From Verrucomicrobiales bacterium (GTDB lineage: Bacteria > Verrucomicrobiota > Verrucomicrobiia > Verrucomicrobiales > DEV007), in the NCBI GenBank assembly GCA_024638765.1, contig JAHEJT010000021.1, positions 1-48,483 on the forward strand: DNA of 48,483 nt, written 5' to 3'. Below are positions 16,691-25,631 of the stretch, one piece after another; the first letter of the stretch is position 1; each line of letters begins with the position of its first letter. The notes under the pieces are model-generated. The model was not told the DNA's origin and ran no database searches. It was given only the letters and a program-made list of their open reading frames with translations. The translations under genes were made by a program, and so were the position numbers.

Positions 16691-19033
16691 TCACGGCCCC
16701 AGGGGCTCTCTCAATCCACGGTAAAATACTCGGGGCCCGGCCGGAGGCACGGGATCGAAAAGCGGCAGAATCCCCCCGTTCCCAGGTATCCCCGTCTCCA
16801 CGGGAAGCCAGTCGGACAAATCTGTCCCGCGCGACAATTCATAGGTGTACCCGATTTGACTCCGAATACGCAGGAAAACTCCGTCGCCGCTTCCTATGTT
16901 GATAAACGCCAAGGCCTCCGGGCGGATCGCGGCATCCACTCCGATGCCCCGCAGTCCGATACCTGCCCGGTGCGTATCGGTCGTCGTCGTCACCGCCAGC
17001 GCGCCCCCTTTTGCGCCCGTCGTCGACGGATCGAATTCGATCTGCACAGTGCGCGTCTCACTCGTATTCAGAATCAACTCTCCGGTGTCCGCAGCAATTC
17101 GAAAAGCCGCCCCCTCCGGGCCGGTCAGTTGAAGCGTTACGATGTTTACCGCGGATCCGGAGACGTTTGTAATATCCACCAGTTGCGTTGCCGTCGGCCC
17201 CGCATTGATGTCCTGCACCCCGAAATCGACGAGGCTTCCCGTGCTGAATGAGAGACTGGAGGCATTCGCGGGCAGCAGCGCATCGGCGTGGATCACCAAC
17301 ATGTTTCCGACGGCCTGCGGACTCCCTCCAAAGCCGTCTCCGCGCATCTCGTTGACAATCAAATCCAAAACTCCGTCCGCATCGATGTCTCCCGCCATGG
17401 CGCTGTAACAAAGAGTATCCCCCGCATTGGCGCCAATGATCTCCGCGATGCGCATCTCGCCGGGAGCCGGGAGTTGACCAGGCGCCTGGTCGATGACCGT
17501 CGGCCATCCTCCGGGCTGCCCGTAAAAAACGTGGACCGTGCCCGCGTCGGATCGCCCGGAAGGATTGTCACAGGGATTCGCCACCGCCAGATCCGCGATC
17601 CCATCGTTATCGAAATCTCCGTGCAAGGAAGTGTCACTCCCAATGGCACCCGCGATCGGTCCGTAAAGCGAAGTAATCAGGACATCCGGGGGCGGCGTAT
17701 TCATCACGAAGTTTTTCCCCCGCAAGCTCACCGCATTGTAAAAAACGTGGCCCAGTCCCGAATTCGTGCCGTTGATGGTTTCGGCCACGAGATCCCCAAC
17801 GAACAAATCTGCGAAACCGTCCCCGCTGTAATCCAGTCCCGCCAGGATTTCCTCACCGAAAGCATCGTTCTCCGGTGCAACCCCTCCGCTGATTCCGTCG
17901 ATCCGGGTGTAATCACCGAACGGAGGGTCGGTGACATCGAACCGGTATCCCGCGGGCCAGGCCGAGGACGGAAAATTCTCGTCCCAGGAAATGAACAAGG
18001 CCCCGTTCGCAACCCCGCTCTGGGATTCACCGGTGCCGAACGGCGCCCCGCTGAGCCTCAAGCCGGCTCCAGACCGGTGGATCGTCGCCGCAGCGAGCAC
18101 TTCCGCGCGCCCGTTCCCATCGAGATCGCCCACCTGGACCGTGCCCCCAAAATGATAATCCGAGCTGCCCGGCGGAGGCACAATCATGGCGATGTTCCCT
18201 TCCAGCGCGGTACTTCCGAAATCCGCAAGATCTACCACGGCGGGAGCCGTCGCCAGGTGTCCCCCGCCTCGGATTATGTAAACTGCCCCGCTGTTGTATG
18301 TCACAGCCTGTCCTTCCTCGTCCGTCTCGTCCGCTCCCACCACGATGTCCACGGTCCCATCCCCGTCGATATCTCCGGTCCGCATCCAAATGCCAAGCCG
18401 GTCATATGCCGAAACTCCGGCAAAGGTCACCATCTTGATCCCGGCCGGCGGCGCTGCCAGGTCGAAATGGGTCAACGTCGCCGCGTGCGTCCGAAGACCC
18501 GCGCCCCCCACGATAATCGTAAGCGCGCCCGCCCCCGCCCGGCCGGCGGCCGGCGTGTGATTCTGCCTTCCGATGATGAGGTCCCCCAGACCGTCGCCGG
18601 TCACATCATCCATCCAGATTTCCGCGCCCGCAGTTTCCTGCACCTGCGCGCCCGCGATCCGAAGAATTCCCGGCTGAAAAACTGAGGCGTCCACCGTGGC
18701 GCCGAAAGTTCCGTCTCCAAACACCAACGTTATTTCACCCGCGGCAGATCGGGAGAGTGGACTGTTCTTGATCTGTGCGAATCCATAGTCCCGGAATCCG
18801 TCGCCGTCGCAGTCGAATCCTCCGCACACCGGCACGCCACTCGCGCCTTGCGCAGCGGCACCGTGGCCGTGGATTCTGGAGTATGTTCCCGCAGCGGGAG
18901 GAGTCGCCAAATCGAATGTCAGAGTCGGGGAGGCGCCCCGGGAAAGGAGTGGCATGCAGGCAAGAAACAAAATCCACGCCGGCAATTGCGCCACGCGCAG
19001 GTGCCGCGGGTTCGCAGGGGGTGAAATCCGCAT
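16691..19033 (-). CDS. Exported FG-GAP repeat protein with choice-of-anchor-type domain
   Basis: A 780-residue secreted protein with a signal peptide (about residues 15-33). The central part (about 70-600) has many FG-GAP/integrin-like repeats with Ca-binding Asp loops: GGFDCDGDGFRD, DVTGDGLGD, GDIDGDGTVD, GDLDGNGRAE, LDYSGDGFAD, GDFDNDGIAD and GDIDADGVLD. Such repeats form a seven-blade propeller. About 615-710 is an Ig-like domain (VDFGVQDINAGPTATQ, VQIEFDPSTTGAKGG) of the choice-of-anchor D kind. The C-terminus (SQIGYTYELSRGTDLSDWLP, ending FYRGLREPLGP) resembles a short beta domain common at the ends of verrucomicrobial secreted proteins. A surface adhesion or binding role is likely by analogy. 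Confidence 0.85.
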   Translation of the reverse strand: MRISPPANPRHLRVAQLPAWILFLACMPLLSRGASPTLTFDLATPPAAGTYSRIHGHGAAAQGASGVPVCGGFDCDGDGFRDYGFAQIKNSPLSRSAAGEITLVFGDGTFGATVDASVFQPGILRIAGAQVQETAGAEIWMDDVTGDGLGDLIIGRQNHTPAAGRAGAGALTIIVGGAGLRTHAATLTHFDLAAPPAGIKMVTFAGVSAYDRLGIWMRTGDIDGDGTVDIVVGADETDEEGQAVTYNSGAVYIIRGGGHLATAPAVVDLADFGSTALEGNIAMIVPPPGSSDYHFGGTVQVGDLDGNGRAEVLAAATIHRSGAGLRLSGAPFGTGESQSGVANGALFISWDENFPSSAWPAGYRFDVTDPPFGDYTRIDGISGGVAPENDAFGEEILAGLDYSGDGFADLFVGDLVAETINGTNSGLGHVFYNAVSLRGKNFVMNTPPPDVLITSLYGPIAGAIGSDTSLHGDFDNDGIADLAVANPCDNPSGRSDAGTVHVFYGQPGGWPTVIDQAPGQLPAPGEMRIAEIIGANAGDTLCYSAMAGDIDADGVLDLIVNEMRGDGFGGSPQAVGNMLVIHADALLPANASSLSFSTGSLVDFGVQDINAGPTATQLVDITNVSGSAVNIVTLQLTGPEGAAFRIAADTGELILNTSETRTVQIEFDPSTTGAKGGALAVTTTTDTHRAGIGLRGIGVDAAIRPEALAFINIGSGDGVFLRIRSQIGYTYELSRGTDLSDWLPVETGIPGNGGILPLFDPVPPAGPRVFYRGLREPLGP

Positions 19034-19170
19034 CCTAGAATCATCCCCAAAGCGGAGGCCATGGCAATCGAAAATTGGATCCTTCGCCGATCCAACTTTA
19101 ACGGCATTTAAGAACAGCTGATCTGAATCGCGCTATGAAAAGAACGGTTCAAGTGGTTGAACGGTGAAAA

Positions 19171-19193
19171 GTAGACTCGAATTTAACTCGAAT
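19171..19193 (-). repeat. Hairpin element, third copy of the TTCGAGTGAAACTCGAATCTAC family
   Basis: Read on the minus strand it gives TTCGAGTTAAATTCGAGTC followed by TAC, matching 19 of 22 bases of the copies at 27369-27391 and 27499-27521. It sits in the 234-base spacer downstream of the propeller gene. Confidence 0.55.
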
Positions 19194-19267
19194 TTCCGGA
19201 TTCTTGGATCCCGGATGCCTTCCACCAATGTTCGAAGCTACTCTCGAGCTGCGCCATTCTGCGATTA

Positions 19268-20869
19268 CTATTTTCCGTTCTGCTTTCCGCCCTCCCCGGA
19301 CTGGGCCGCAGGTTCGCTGCCATCGAGAAGACGGTTCACAGTGTAACAAATCAGCGGATTTAAGACCGGGACGCCCGCCGCATCCCGCAATGTATTGAGA
19401 TTAAACTCGTAAACGTATCCGCTTTTCATCTCTCCTAAGTCGAGCGATACCTTCTTACCGTCTTCGCTCATGGAAACTGCCCGGACTGACGCCTTGGTCT
19501 TATCCATCTGATCGGAGCCATAGGCGGCATGGTATTCGTAGTAATAACTGGTGACCGCGTAGCTCGAAGGGTCGCCGGCAATCTCCACCTGAAGCGGCCG
19601 CGTGAACGTCAGATCGAATCCGGTCTTCGTCAGGTTGACCCGGTGCACATCGAGAGGCACCTCGCCCTTCCAGGTGATCTTCTGGATTCCCTTGCCCCCG
19701 GCCCAAGCCAGGTGCTCCTGCCCGACCCAGAGCGCCCCCTCGGCATCAAACGCCAGCCGGTTGTTGCCCATGTTGAGATTTCCCTTGTCCACCATGGGGA
19801 CACATGCTCCCTGCAATTTTCCACTCACTTCTTCCAGCATCAGCCGCATGATTCTAGGCTGATTCATTTCCCCCACCAGGAGCTGACCCTCAAAGGGACC
19901 GAACTTGCCGCCCGCGGGCACCACCACCGGCTGGGTCGGCGAATTTGCCATGATACCCTGCGGAAAGAGGACCGCCGCCCGCGTCCGCAAGGCATCGAGT
20001 TCCTCAACCTTCATCTCCAACGGATTCCGCTTCCAGCCCTCGCGCCAGACCAGGCTCGCGACATGCCCGTAAAAGCGGTCTTTTTCCACGTGATGCAATT
20101 TGCTCGTGCCGATCCAGTCCCCCTGGTTGTCGCACACAAAAAGCCTGCCTTCGGCGTCAAACCCGAGGCCGTTGGGAGACCGGAAACCGCAGGCCCACGG
20201 AGTGATCTCACCGGTTTCACGATCGACCTTCAATACCCAACCGCGATAAGGCACTCGCGAGTACATCCGGCCGGCTCCTTTCTTGTGCGCTTCCCAATCC
20301 TCGGCGTAAAACTTGTCTCGCGCCATGCCGATCTCCATCCATCGCCCGCGAATCTCCCTGCGAATGGTGTCCCCGTTGGAGGCGACGTTTAGGGAGATGA
20401 AATAATCACCGTTGGAATCGACCACCGGACCAAAAGCGAACTCATGATAGTTCCCGGTCATTCCGAAGGCGTCGGTGACGGTTTCAAACTCATCCGCCAC
20501 CCCGTCGCCATCGGTGTCGATAATCCGCGTCAGCTCGGGCCGCTGCATCACCAGCAGTTCCCGGTCGGAAAGCGCAACCACGCCCAGCGGCTCGTGTAAG
20601 CCGTCGGCAAAAATTGTCCATTCGCCGTTCTCAGGATCGCGGATCCCGATCTCCCCTTCGTGAAAACAGACCGCCAGCCGCCCGTCGGGCAGGAATGCAA
20701 GCCCGCCGACCTGGGCGTCTACTCCCGGCGGTCCGGGAATATTTTCAATTTCGTAATAATCGGAAACATCCGCCGGCCCCTGCGCCCGCGCGCCCCCTCC
20801 AGGCAGACAAAGCCACGCCGCCGCGGACACGATCGTAGCACTCACTATCTGTCGGGCCCCGGTCCTCAT
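19268..20869 (-). CDS. Exported sorbosone-dehydrogenase-like beta-propeller protein
   Basis: The 533-residue protein has a signal peptide (to about residue 29) and a propeller of the soluble glucose/sorbosone dehydrogenase and membrane-bound dehydrogenase type: GGLAFLPDGRLAVCFHEGEI, HEPLGVVALSDRELLVMQRP, GNYHEFAFGPVVDSNGDYF, SPNGLGFDAEGRLFVCDNQG and NRLAFDAEGALWVGQEH. A C-terminal beta domain (from about 430) follows. There is no CxxCH, so unlike many PVC relatives it carries no fused haem domain. The start ATG overlaps the stop of the upstream cupredoxin gene as TGATG, which implies translational coupling. The pair may work together in periplasmic oxidation, with the copper protein taking electrons; this is inference. 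Confidence 0.82.
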   Translation of the reverse strand: MRTGARQIVSATIVSAAAWLCLPGGGARAQGPADVSDYYEIENIPGPPGVDAQVGGLAFLPDGRLAVCFHEGEIGIRDPENGEWTIFADGLHEPLGVVALSDRELLVMQRPELTRIIDTDGDGVADEFETVTDAFGMTGNYHEFAFGPVVDSNGDYFISLNVASNGDTIRREIRGRWMEIGMARDKFYAEDWEAHKKGAGRMYSRVPYRGWVLKVDRETGEITPWACGFRSPNGLGFDAEGRLFVCDNQGDWIGTSKLHHVEKDRFYGHVASLVWREGWKRNPLEMKVEELDALRTRAAVLFPQGIMANSPTQPVVVPAGGKFGPFEGQLLVGEMNQPRIMRLMLEEVSGKLQGACVPMVDKGNLNMGNNRLAFDAEGALWVGQEHLAWAGGKGIQKITWKGEVPLDVHRVNLTKTGFDLTFTRPLQVEIAGDPSSYAVTSYYYEYHAAYGSDQMDKTKASVRAVSMSEDGKKVSLDLGEMKSGYVYEFNLNTLRDAAGVPVLNPLICYTVNRLLDGSEPAAQSGEGGKQNGK

Positions 20870-21945
20870 CAGTTTGCGTCCCAGTTCTTGGAAATCACGA
20901 CTGAAAACTCGGCCGCTTCTTCCCGGCTAAATTCCCGTACGCCCTGGAGTGGCGCGACCGATCCGCTCTTGATTATCGCGCGCGGATCGGAGTTCACAGA
21001 CAGCACCACTGCGGAGGGAGCGTCCACTATCTTGAAAACGCGGATAATTCCGTCGTTCTGCGGATTGGTCGTAATAAACTCGCGCACCTCGATCCCATCC
21101 ACTTCGTACCTGAATTCCGGTTGCCCCTCGATCAGCCGGTATCCACGGAAGCGAGTCTTCGGAGAGGCATCGCCGTTGTTGCCGTCAAACCTGATTGGAA
21201 AGCGATCGTCAGCTTCCCAGAATGGATGCCCTCTAACGCGCGCCAACGCGCTTCCTTTTCCCGAATAATGCGCGCGTGCATCGATAAACTTTCCTCTCCA
21301 CACCGACCGCAACCGGCAGGCGCCCGCGTCCCAGCAATAATTCTGCTTCCCCGGCAACGCCACGGCGATGGCCGCAGGACCTGCGTCCGGCAGGAATATC
21401 CTCTGGACGTGCGGACGCTCCACGGGCACAAGCTCCTGCACCAACGCGGTCTTGGGAATATTCGGGTCCTCCTCCAAAGGCGGCATTTCGATCCCGACGT
21501 AAAGCGCGCCGAACATCAAGAAACCGTGACCCGGAAAGGTGCACACGTAAGGATACACGCCCGGCTTCGAGGGCGCCTCGAATTTTAGTTCGTCCTTGTT
21601 GCCTGGTTTCAGCAACGGGAGTGACGCGATGATCTGGTCGCTTTGCGGGATGTAATCCAGCGCCGGTCCATGCTCGCCAAGCGCCAAGGCTTCCTGCACC
21701 AGCGCTTGGTGATTTCCCGGCAGGGTAAACAACAGGTTGTGAGGCTGGTCGGTAATATCCGCGTTCTGCACCCTGATCTCGATATCCTGCCCAGGGGCCG
21801 CTTCAAATCGCACCGGGTCATAGCGGAGACCGCTCATCATGCGCATGTTGACCCTTACCGTCTCGCCCTTTGCAGAGAAGAAAATCCCAAAAAAACTGAA
21901 GCACAGTGCCGACAGCCCCAGGAATCGGACGGACCAAAGCATCAT
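20869..21945 (-). CDS. Exported cupredoxin (plastocyanin/azurin-like) with extra C-terminal domain
   Basis: A 358-residue protein with a signal peptide (about 1-27) and a type 1 copper domain (about 28-152). The blue-copper ligand set is complete: H69 in DQPHNLLF, then C135, H140 and M144 in VCTFPGHGFLM. The spacing matches azurin/auracyanin-like domains, whose role is one-electron transfer. Residues about 170-358 form a second domain (FLPDAGPAAIAVALPG, YCWDAGACRLRSVWRGKF, GNNGDASPKTRFRGYRL) with beta-rich character that I do not recognise by name. The stop overlaps the start of the propeller gene by one base. Upstream, 137 bases away, lies the EF-hand redox gene on the same strand, so the three may form a periplasmic redox operon. 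Confidence 0.85.
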   Translation of the reverse strand: MMLWSVRFLGLSALCFSFFGIFFSAKGETVRVNMRMMSGLRYDPVRFEAAPGQDIEIRVQNADITDQPHNLLFTLPGNHQALVQEALALGEHGPALDYIPQSDQIIASLPLLKPGNKDELKFEAPSKPGVYPYVCTFPGHGFLMFGALYVGIEMPPLEEDPNIPKTALVQELVPVERPHVQRIFLPDAGPAAIAVALPGKQNYCWDAGACRLRSVWRGKFIDARAHYSGKGSALARVRGHPFWEADDRFPIRFDGNNGDASPKTRFRGYRLIEGQPEFRYEVDGIEVREFITTNPQNDGIIRVFKIVDAPSAVVLSVNSDPRAIIKSGSVAPLQGVREFSREEAAEFSVVISKNWDAN

Positions 21946-22082
21946 TACGTGGATTGCCTACCCCAGTAATCTCACCATTGCAAGGGCCCACTCAACTCGT
22001 GGGAGTGCAGGCTTTAGCCTGCCCTGCGTCTCATCGGCGCATGATCGAAATCCGGTCTCGGCCGGGTGCCATTCGACCCGGT

Positions 22083-22937
22083 CTATAAGTTTGCCCCCAA
22101 CCACTGGTCGAGCGCATCCGGCTGAAACCCGCCCGGTCCCGGCCCGCCGTCATACGCGATCTTCCCCTCCGTATCGACCACCACGAAACGGCTCGGCCAA
22201 CCTGCATAGGCTTCATTGACCTTGTTGTCCTTCCGATCGACCACCGTCGAAAAAGTGAAATTCAAAGTCGGACCGCAGACCTGCGCGTACTCCATCCGCT
22301 TCTTCATGTCGTCGGTCTGCTCGATTTTTTGAAGCACTTCTTCGTCGTCTTTTTTGACGTATATCACGGATTCGGGATGCGCTTCCCGCGTGTACACCAT
22401 CAGGAACTCAACCTTGTCCTTATGCTTTAGATAAATCGGATCAAACTGCAGCATTCTTGACCGAAACGGCGGGCACGTCAGACTTCCAAAAATCAGCACC
22501 ACCGGTTTCTTTCCCCGGTAATCCGACAACGATATCTCCCCCTCACCGGAAGCCAGCGGAAGCGTAAACTCCGGCGCGCGATCCCCGACTTCCAGAGAAT
22601 CTTCGTACCGCTCCCCAGTCGCAGGCTTGGTATTGATTTCCCCGGGCCGGCGGCTGGTGGATCCTCCCCCTTGCCCGCCGCGACCGCGGTCCATCCGGTC
22701 CGCGACAGGATTCAACTCCTCGGCATTCAGCTTCCCATCCCCATCCCCGTCAAACTGCGCGACCCGGCGTGCCAGACCGGGAGGCATCTCGGCCGTCTCC
22801 AGGTATCCGTCCTTGTCCCTGTCAAACCGGTCCAGAACTCGCGCGCCCTTGGACGAATCTGTTTTCGGTTCGTCCGCCACCGATGGAATTACCCCGGCCG
22901 CCAAACAAATCGCCGATGCTATCAAGCGTATGCACAT
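22083..22937 (-). CDS. Exported EF-hand plus deiodinase/redoxin-like protein
   Basis: A 284-residue protein with a signal peptide (about 1-21). Two EF-hand loops follow: DRDKDGYLETAE (39-50) and DGDGDGKLNAEE (63-74). Then comes a thioredoxin-fold domain from about 115 (EVGDRAPEFTLPLASGEGE, then SLSDYRGKKPVVLIFGSLTC). The active site reads GSLTCPPFR with C155. This matches the iodothyronine-deiodinase-like family, where the same position in GSCTUPPF is selenocysteine, here Cys. No second Cys of a CxxC pair is present. Function is probably thiol-based redox in the periplasm, with calcium binding by the EF-hands. The start has a GGGAG five bases upstream. It heads the minus-strand block with the cupredoxin and propeller genes. 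Confidence 0.83.
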   Translation of the reverse strand: MCIRLIASAICLAAGVIPSVADEPKTDSSKGARVLDRFDRDKDGYLETAEMPPGLARRVAQFDGDGDGKLNAEELNPVADRMDRGRGGQGGGSTSRRPGEINTKPATGERYEDSLEVGDRAPEFTLPLASGEGEISLSDYRGKKPVVLIFGSLTCPPFRSRMLQFDPIYLKHKDKVEFLMVYTREAHPESVIYVKKDDEEVLQKIEQTDDMKKRMEYAQVCGPTLNFTFSTVVDRKDNKVNEAYAGWPSRFVVVDTEGKIAYDGGPGPGGFQPDALDQWLGANL

Positions 22938-23021
22938 TCAGTCTCCCTGGCTCGATCTCCGCCCAGGATCAAACCCCCACCGATTCCCCAAGTTGCGTGC
23001 CACCCGCCCCCAGACGGCAGA

Positions 23022-23891
23022 TTATCCCGTCGCCGGATCGGAGATACCGTAAATAGAGTCCGTGATGGACCGGCACTTGTTCCTGCCCTTATACATGCGC
23101 GTGAAAGACTGCACCGACTCGAAGCCCAACGATTCCGCGATCACCGTGGCATGCTCGTTATCATCGGGGATATCCCATATGATGCGGTCCTTCTTGGAAC
23201 GACGCATCAGGTCGCGGACAATCATGTGTGCATGATGTTCGCTCGTCGAGACCACGGGCCCCACGTAATCCGCATCGGCTCCCGGGCGCAACATCCCGTA
23301 ACTTTCAATATCCGAATACAAATCCCAGACCGAAGCCCGGACCGAATCTGCGAGTAATGCCTTCAGCAGCCTTCCGCGATCCGCTCCGAAAAATTTCTGA
23401 TCCAGCTCGCGAATCTTCACCAGGTCGCCCCGCTCGAATTCCCTCAAAAAGAGATCGCGATGTACGATCTCGCGCAATTCCTCCGGCGATCCCTCACGCT
23501 CCCACCGGTGCAAGCGCGCCTCCGGCTTGAACCCAAGCGGCTTATAGAGTCTTTGCGCCTGGGCCGTGGCATCCAGTTTGATACAGGTGATCTTTTCCTC
23601 CTTAAGAAAAGCCAGCGCATGCTTCATCAGTTCCTTGGCGATGCCATGGCGCTTGAACTCCGGGCGCACAAGAACCATTCCAATCCAGGCGAGTTCTTCA
23701 CCGTATATCGTGGTCGTCAAAGTCCCGGCGGGTTCACCGTCCCATCCCGCGACGAAGCAGCCCCTCGGATTCAAGGCGATGAGTCGTTTCCAATCGGCGA
23801 CGGTATGGTTTCCGCCCGCTTCGGACTCCAGCCCCTCAGCAAAAGGGAGGGCCTTCGCCGTGAGCCGGCGAATCTGTAGCGAGGATTTCAT
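23022..23891 (-). CDS. GNAT family N-acetyltransferase with C-terminal acetyltransferase-like domain
   Basis: From the ATG at 23891 (MKSSLQIRRLTAK) the protein has 289 residues. A GGGAGG lies about 12 bases upstream, which supports this start over an upstream frame extension to 24014. The N-terminal half is a GNAT domain: IGMVLVRPEFKRHGIAKELM holds the acetyl-CoA pyrophosphate-binding R/Q-x-x-G-x-G/A loop (here RHGIAKEL), and LYKPLGFKPE is the usual ending. The second half (about 145-289: DNEHATVIAESLGFESVQSF and a Arg/Lys-rich tail) resembles the Acetyltransf_18 module found after GNAT domains in bacterial proteins of the YitH type. Substrate not known. No operon partner is evident. Confidence 0.8.
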   Translation of the reverse strand: MKSSLQIRRLTAKALPFAEGLESEAGGNHTVADWKRLIALNPRGCFVAGWDGEPAGTLTTTIYGEELAWIGMVLVRPEFKRHGIAKELMKHALAFLKEEKITCIKLDATAQAQRLYKPLGFKPEARLHRWEREGSPEELREIVHRDLFLREFERGDLVKIRELDQKFFGADRGRLLKALLADSVRASVWDLYSDIESYGMLRPGADADYVGPVVSTSEHHAHMIVRDLMRRSKKDRIIWDIPDDNEHATVIAESLGFESVQSFTRMYKGRNKCRSITDSIYGISDPATG

Positions 23892-24410
23892 GGCATTGGT
23901 AGCCTCCCTGGTGCTGCTTCCCAGGAGTTCGCTGCCGATTGGAACAAACTTCAAGGACGTGACACTAGCATTACCCAAAAGGCTGAACCTGCTATTGTCA
24001 AGGAAACCTAACAATCGCTAATCTAACGGGAATACCAATCAGGACATCATTATAACACGCTTACCCTTAGTCATTTACAATTCAAGCGCAGTATTGAAAA
24101 TACGGGAGTGCGATCCTCAAAGAGGGAATTATTGCCACCCTGCCCCCCTGATTCGTGCCCACTTGTTAGGAAATCCACCCGCAGAATCTCCCCGGACCAG
24201 TGTGGTGTCCCGCAAGTAATATGACAGACTGCGCGAGAATTCTTTTCCAAATTCGAGGCGCGAAGAGGAAGCGGAGCCCGCTCCGTGACCGAAGAGCAAC
24301 GAAGAAGTTGGGAAAGAAAACCGCGTATTTCCAAAATAGTCTGAGCATGGCGAGGCCAATTTTTAGACCGAATATTACTCAGGCTGTTACAGGACTTGCG
24401 GGACGCTACA
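23892..24410. other. 519-base spacer, possible gene remnant
   Basis: The spacer is less GC-rich than its neighbours in 24000-24120. Several overlapping short frames on the minus strand (24071-24442) have no family resemblance and mutually exclusive reading frames, which fits decayed or non-coding DNA. No RNA or repeat was recognised. Confidence 0.45.
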
Positions 24411-25472
24411 CTAACCAAGCCAACGGTGGAGATTCTCTTCAATGAACTCGTCGTCCGCGAGTTCCGGATAACTGGCGATCACGCGGTCCAATTCGTCTGC
24501 TTGTCCCGGTGATAGAATCTCCGTGGGATTGAGACAGAGATTTGACGGAGCCAGTCCTTGCCGGCGCAAAACTTCCATGATTCCGGGGATGCACCCGGAA
24601 AAATGATTGGCAGCATCAAAGACCGCCGCGTTGGCATCCGTAAGGGCCGCGTTCTCTTCCAACCAGGACGCATCCATCGTTTCGTGCCCGCGCGCGCGCT
24701 TTACTCTCTCCAGGAGATCCACCGCGCTTTGCGTCCAGATGCCCCATTGGCCCAGCAATCCACCGCTCATGAATCTCCGCTTCCGGTTCCCGTTGACCTG
24801 ATGCGAAAAGGGCGTCAGCAGATCGACGATGATGTTGTCGTCATTTCCGGTGTAGAGCGCGATGTCATCTCTTCCCGATTCCAACACCGCCCGCACCACG
24901 TCCCAGGTCCGGTATCGGTTGAACGGAGCGATCTTGATCCCCACCACTTCCGGGATCTCGACAAATCGACGCCAGAAATCGTACGAGAAGACGCGACCGC
25001 CGACCGCCGGTTGCAAATAAAATCCAAACAGGGGGATCACTTTGGCGATGATGCGACAGTGCTCAATGATTTCTTTTTCCGTGAGATCCTTTAGTTCGCT
25101 CATACTAAGCAGACCGGTGTCGTATCCGAAACCCGATGCCAGTTGCGCTTCCGCAAAGGCTTGCTTAAGTCTGCCGCAAACTCCCGCGATCATGACCACG
25201 GGCTCGCCCTTCGAACGAGTGAGTTCCCCGACCACCTCACTCGCCAACTCCAGGACCGGCTTGAGAAGATCGTGTTTCGGATCGCGGATCGCGAACTGTG
25301 TCGCGTGCACCCCCACCGCAATGCCCCGTGCGCCCGCTTCGAAATAGTAGTGGAGCAGCGCCCTTTGATGCGGCGGAGACCAGGCCCGATCCGAGTCGAG
25401 CGGGAGTGGACACGCCGGGATGACTTGCCCTGCCAGCAGGTGTTCCCTGAGATCCTTCGATTTCGTAATCAT
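24411..25472 (-). CDS. Dihydrodipicolinate synthase (DapA) family aldolase/lyase
   Basis: From the ATG at 25472 (MITKSKDLREHL) the protein has 353 residues. AAGGA lies eight bases upstream and supports it; a GTG at 25493 would add 7. Family features are visible: the TIM-barrel start VIPACPLPLD, the GARGIAVGVHATQF strand, and the Schiff-base Lys in VGIKIAPFNRY (K180), preceded by FGFYLQPAVGG with the conserved Tyr. The family condenses or cleaves pyruvate-type substrates and includes lysine biosynthesis and sugar-acid enzymes; the divergent motifs and length (true DapA is about 290) argue against DapA itself. It shares strand and spacing (159 bases) with the epimerase upstream, a pairing seen in sugar-acid clusters. 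Cytoplasmic. Confidence 0.78.
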   Translation of the reverse strand: MITKSKDLREHLLAGQVIPACPLPLDSDRAWSPPHQRALLHYYFEAGARGIAVGVHATQFAIRDPKHDLLKPVLELASEVVGELTRSKGEPVVMIAGVCGRLKQAFAEAQLASGFGYDTGLLSMSELKDLTEKEIIEHCRIIAKVIPLFGFYLQPAVGGRVFSYDFWRRFVEIPEVVGIKIAPFNRYRTWDVVRAVLESGRDDIALYTGNDDNIIVDLLTPFSHQVNGNRKRRFMSGGLLGQWGIWTQSAVDLLERVKRARGHETMDASWLEENAALTDANAAVFDAANHFSGCIPGIMEVLRRQGLAPSNLCLNPTEILSPGQADELDRVIASYPELADDEFIEENLHRWLG

Positions 25473-25631
25473 GAACAGCGTCCTTACCTGCACCGGGTTC
25501 CATTAACTTGGAACAATTTAACCTCGTTGAAAAGTTCTTACTCTACCGCCAAGGCAACCGCATGCCTGACGCCTTTTGGAATGCGCCATCAAGCCGGCGC
25601 ACTCCATGGAGCCTCCGTTGTAAGATGTCCC

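Noticed and set aside
24071-24442. Short minus-strand frames in the spacer
   Set aside because: Several overlapping frames with no motif; possible remnant only, so it is listed as a spacer.
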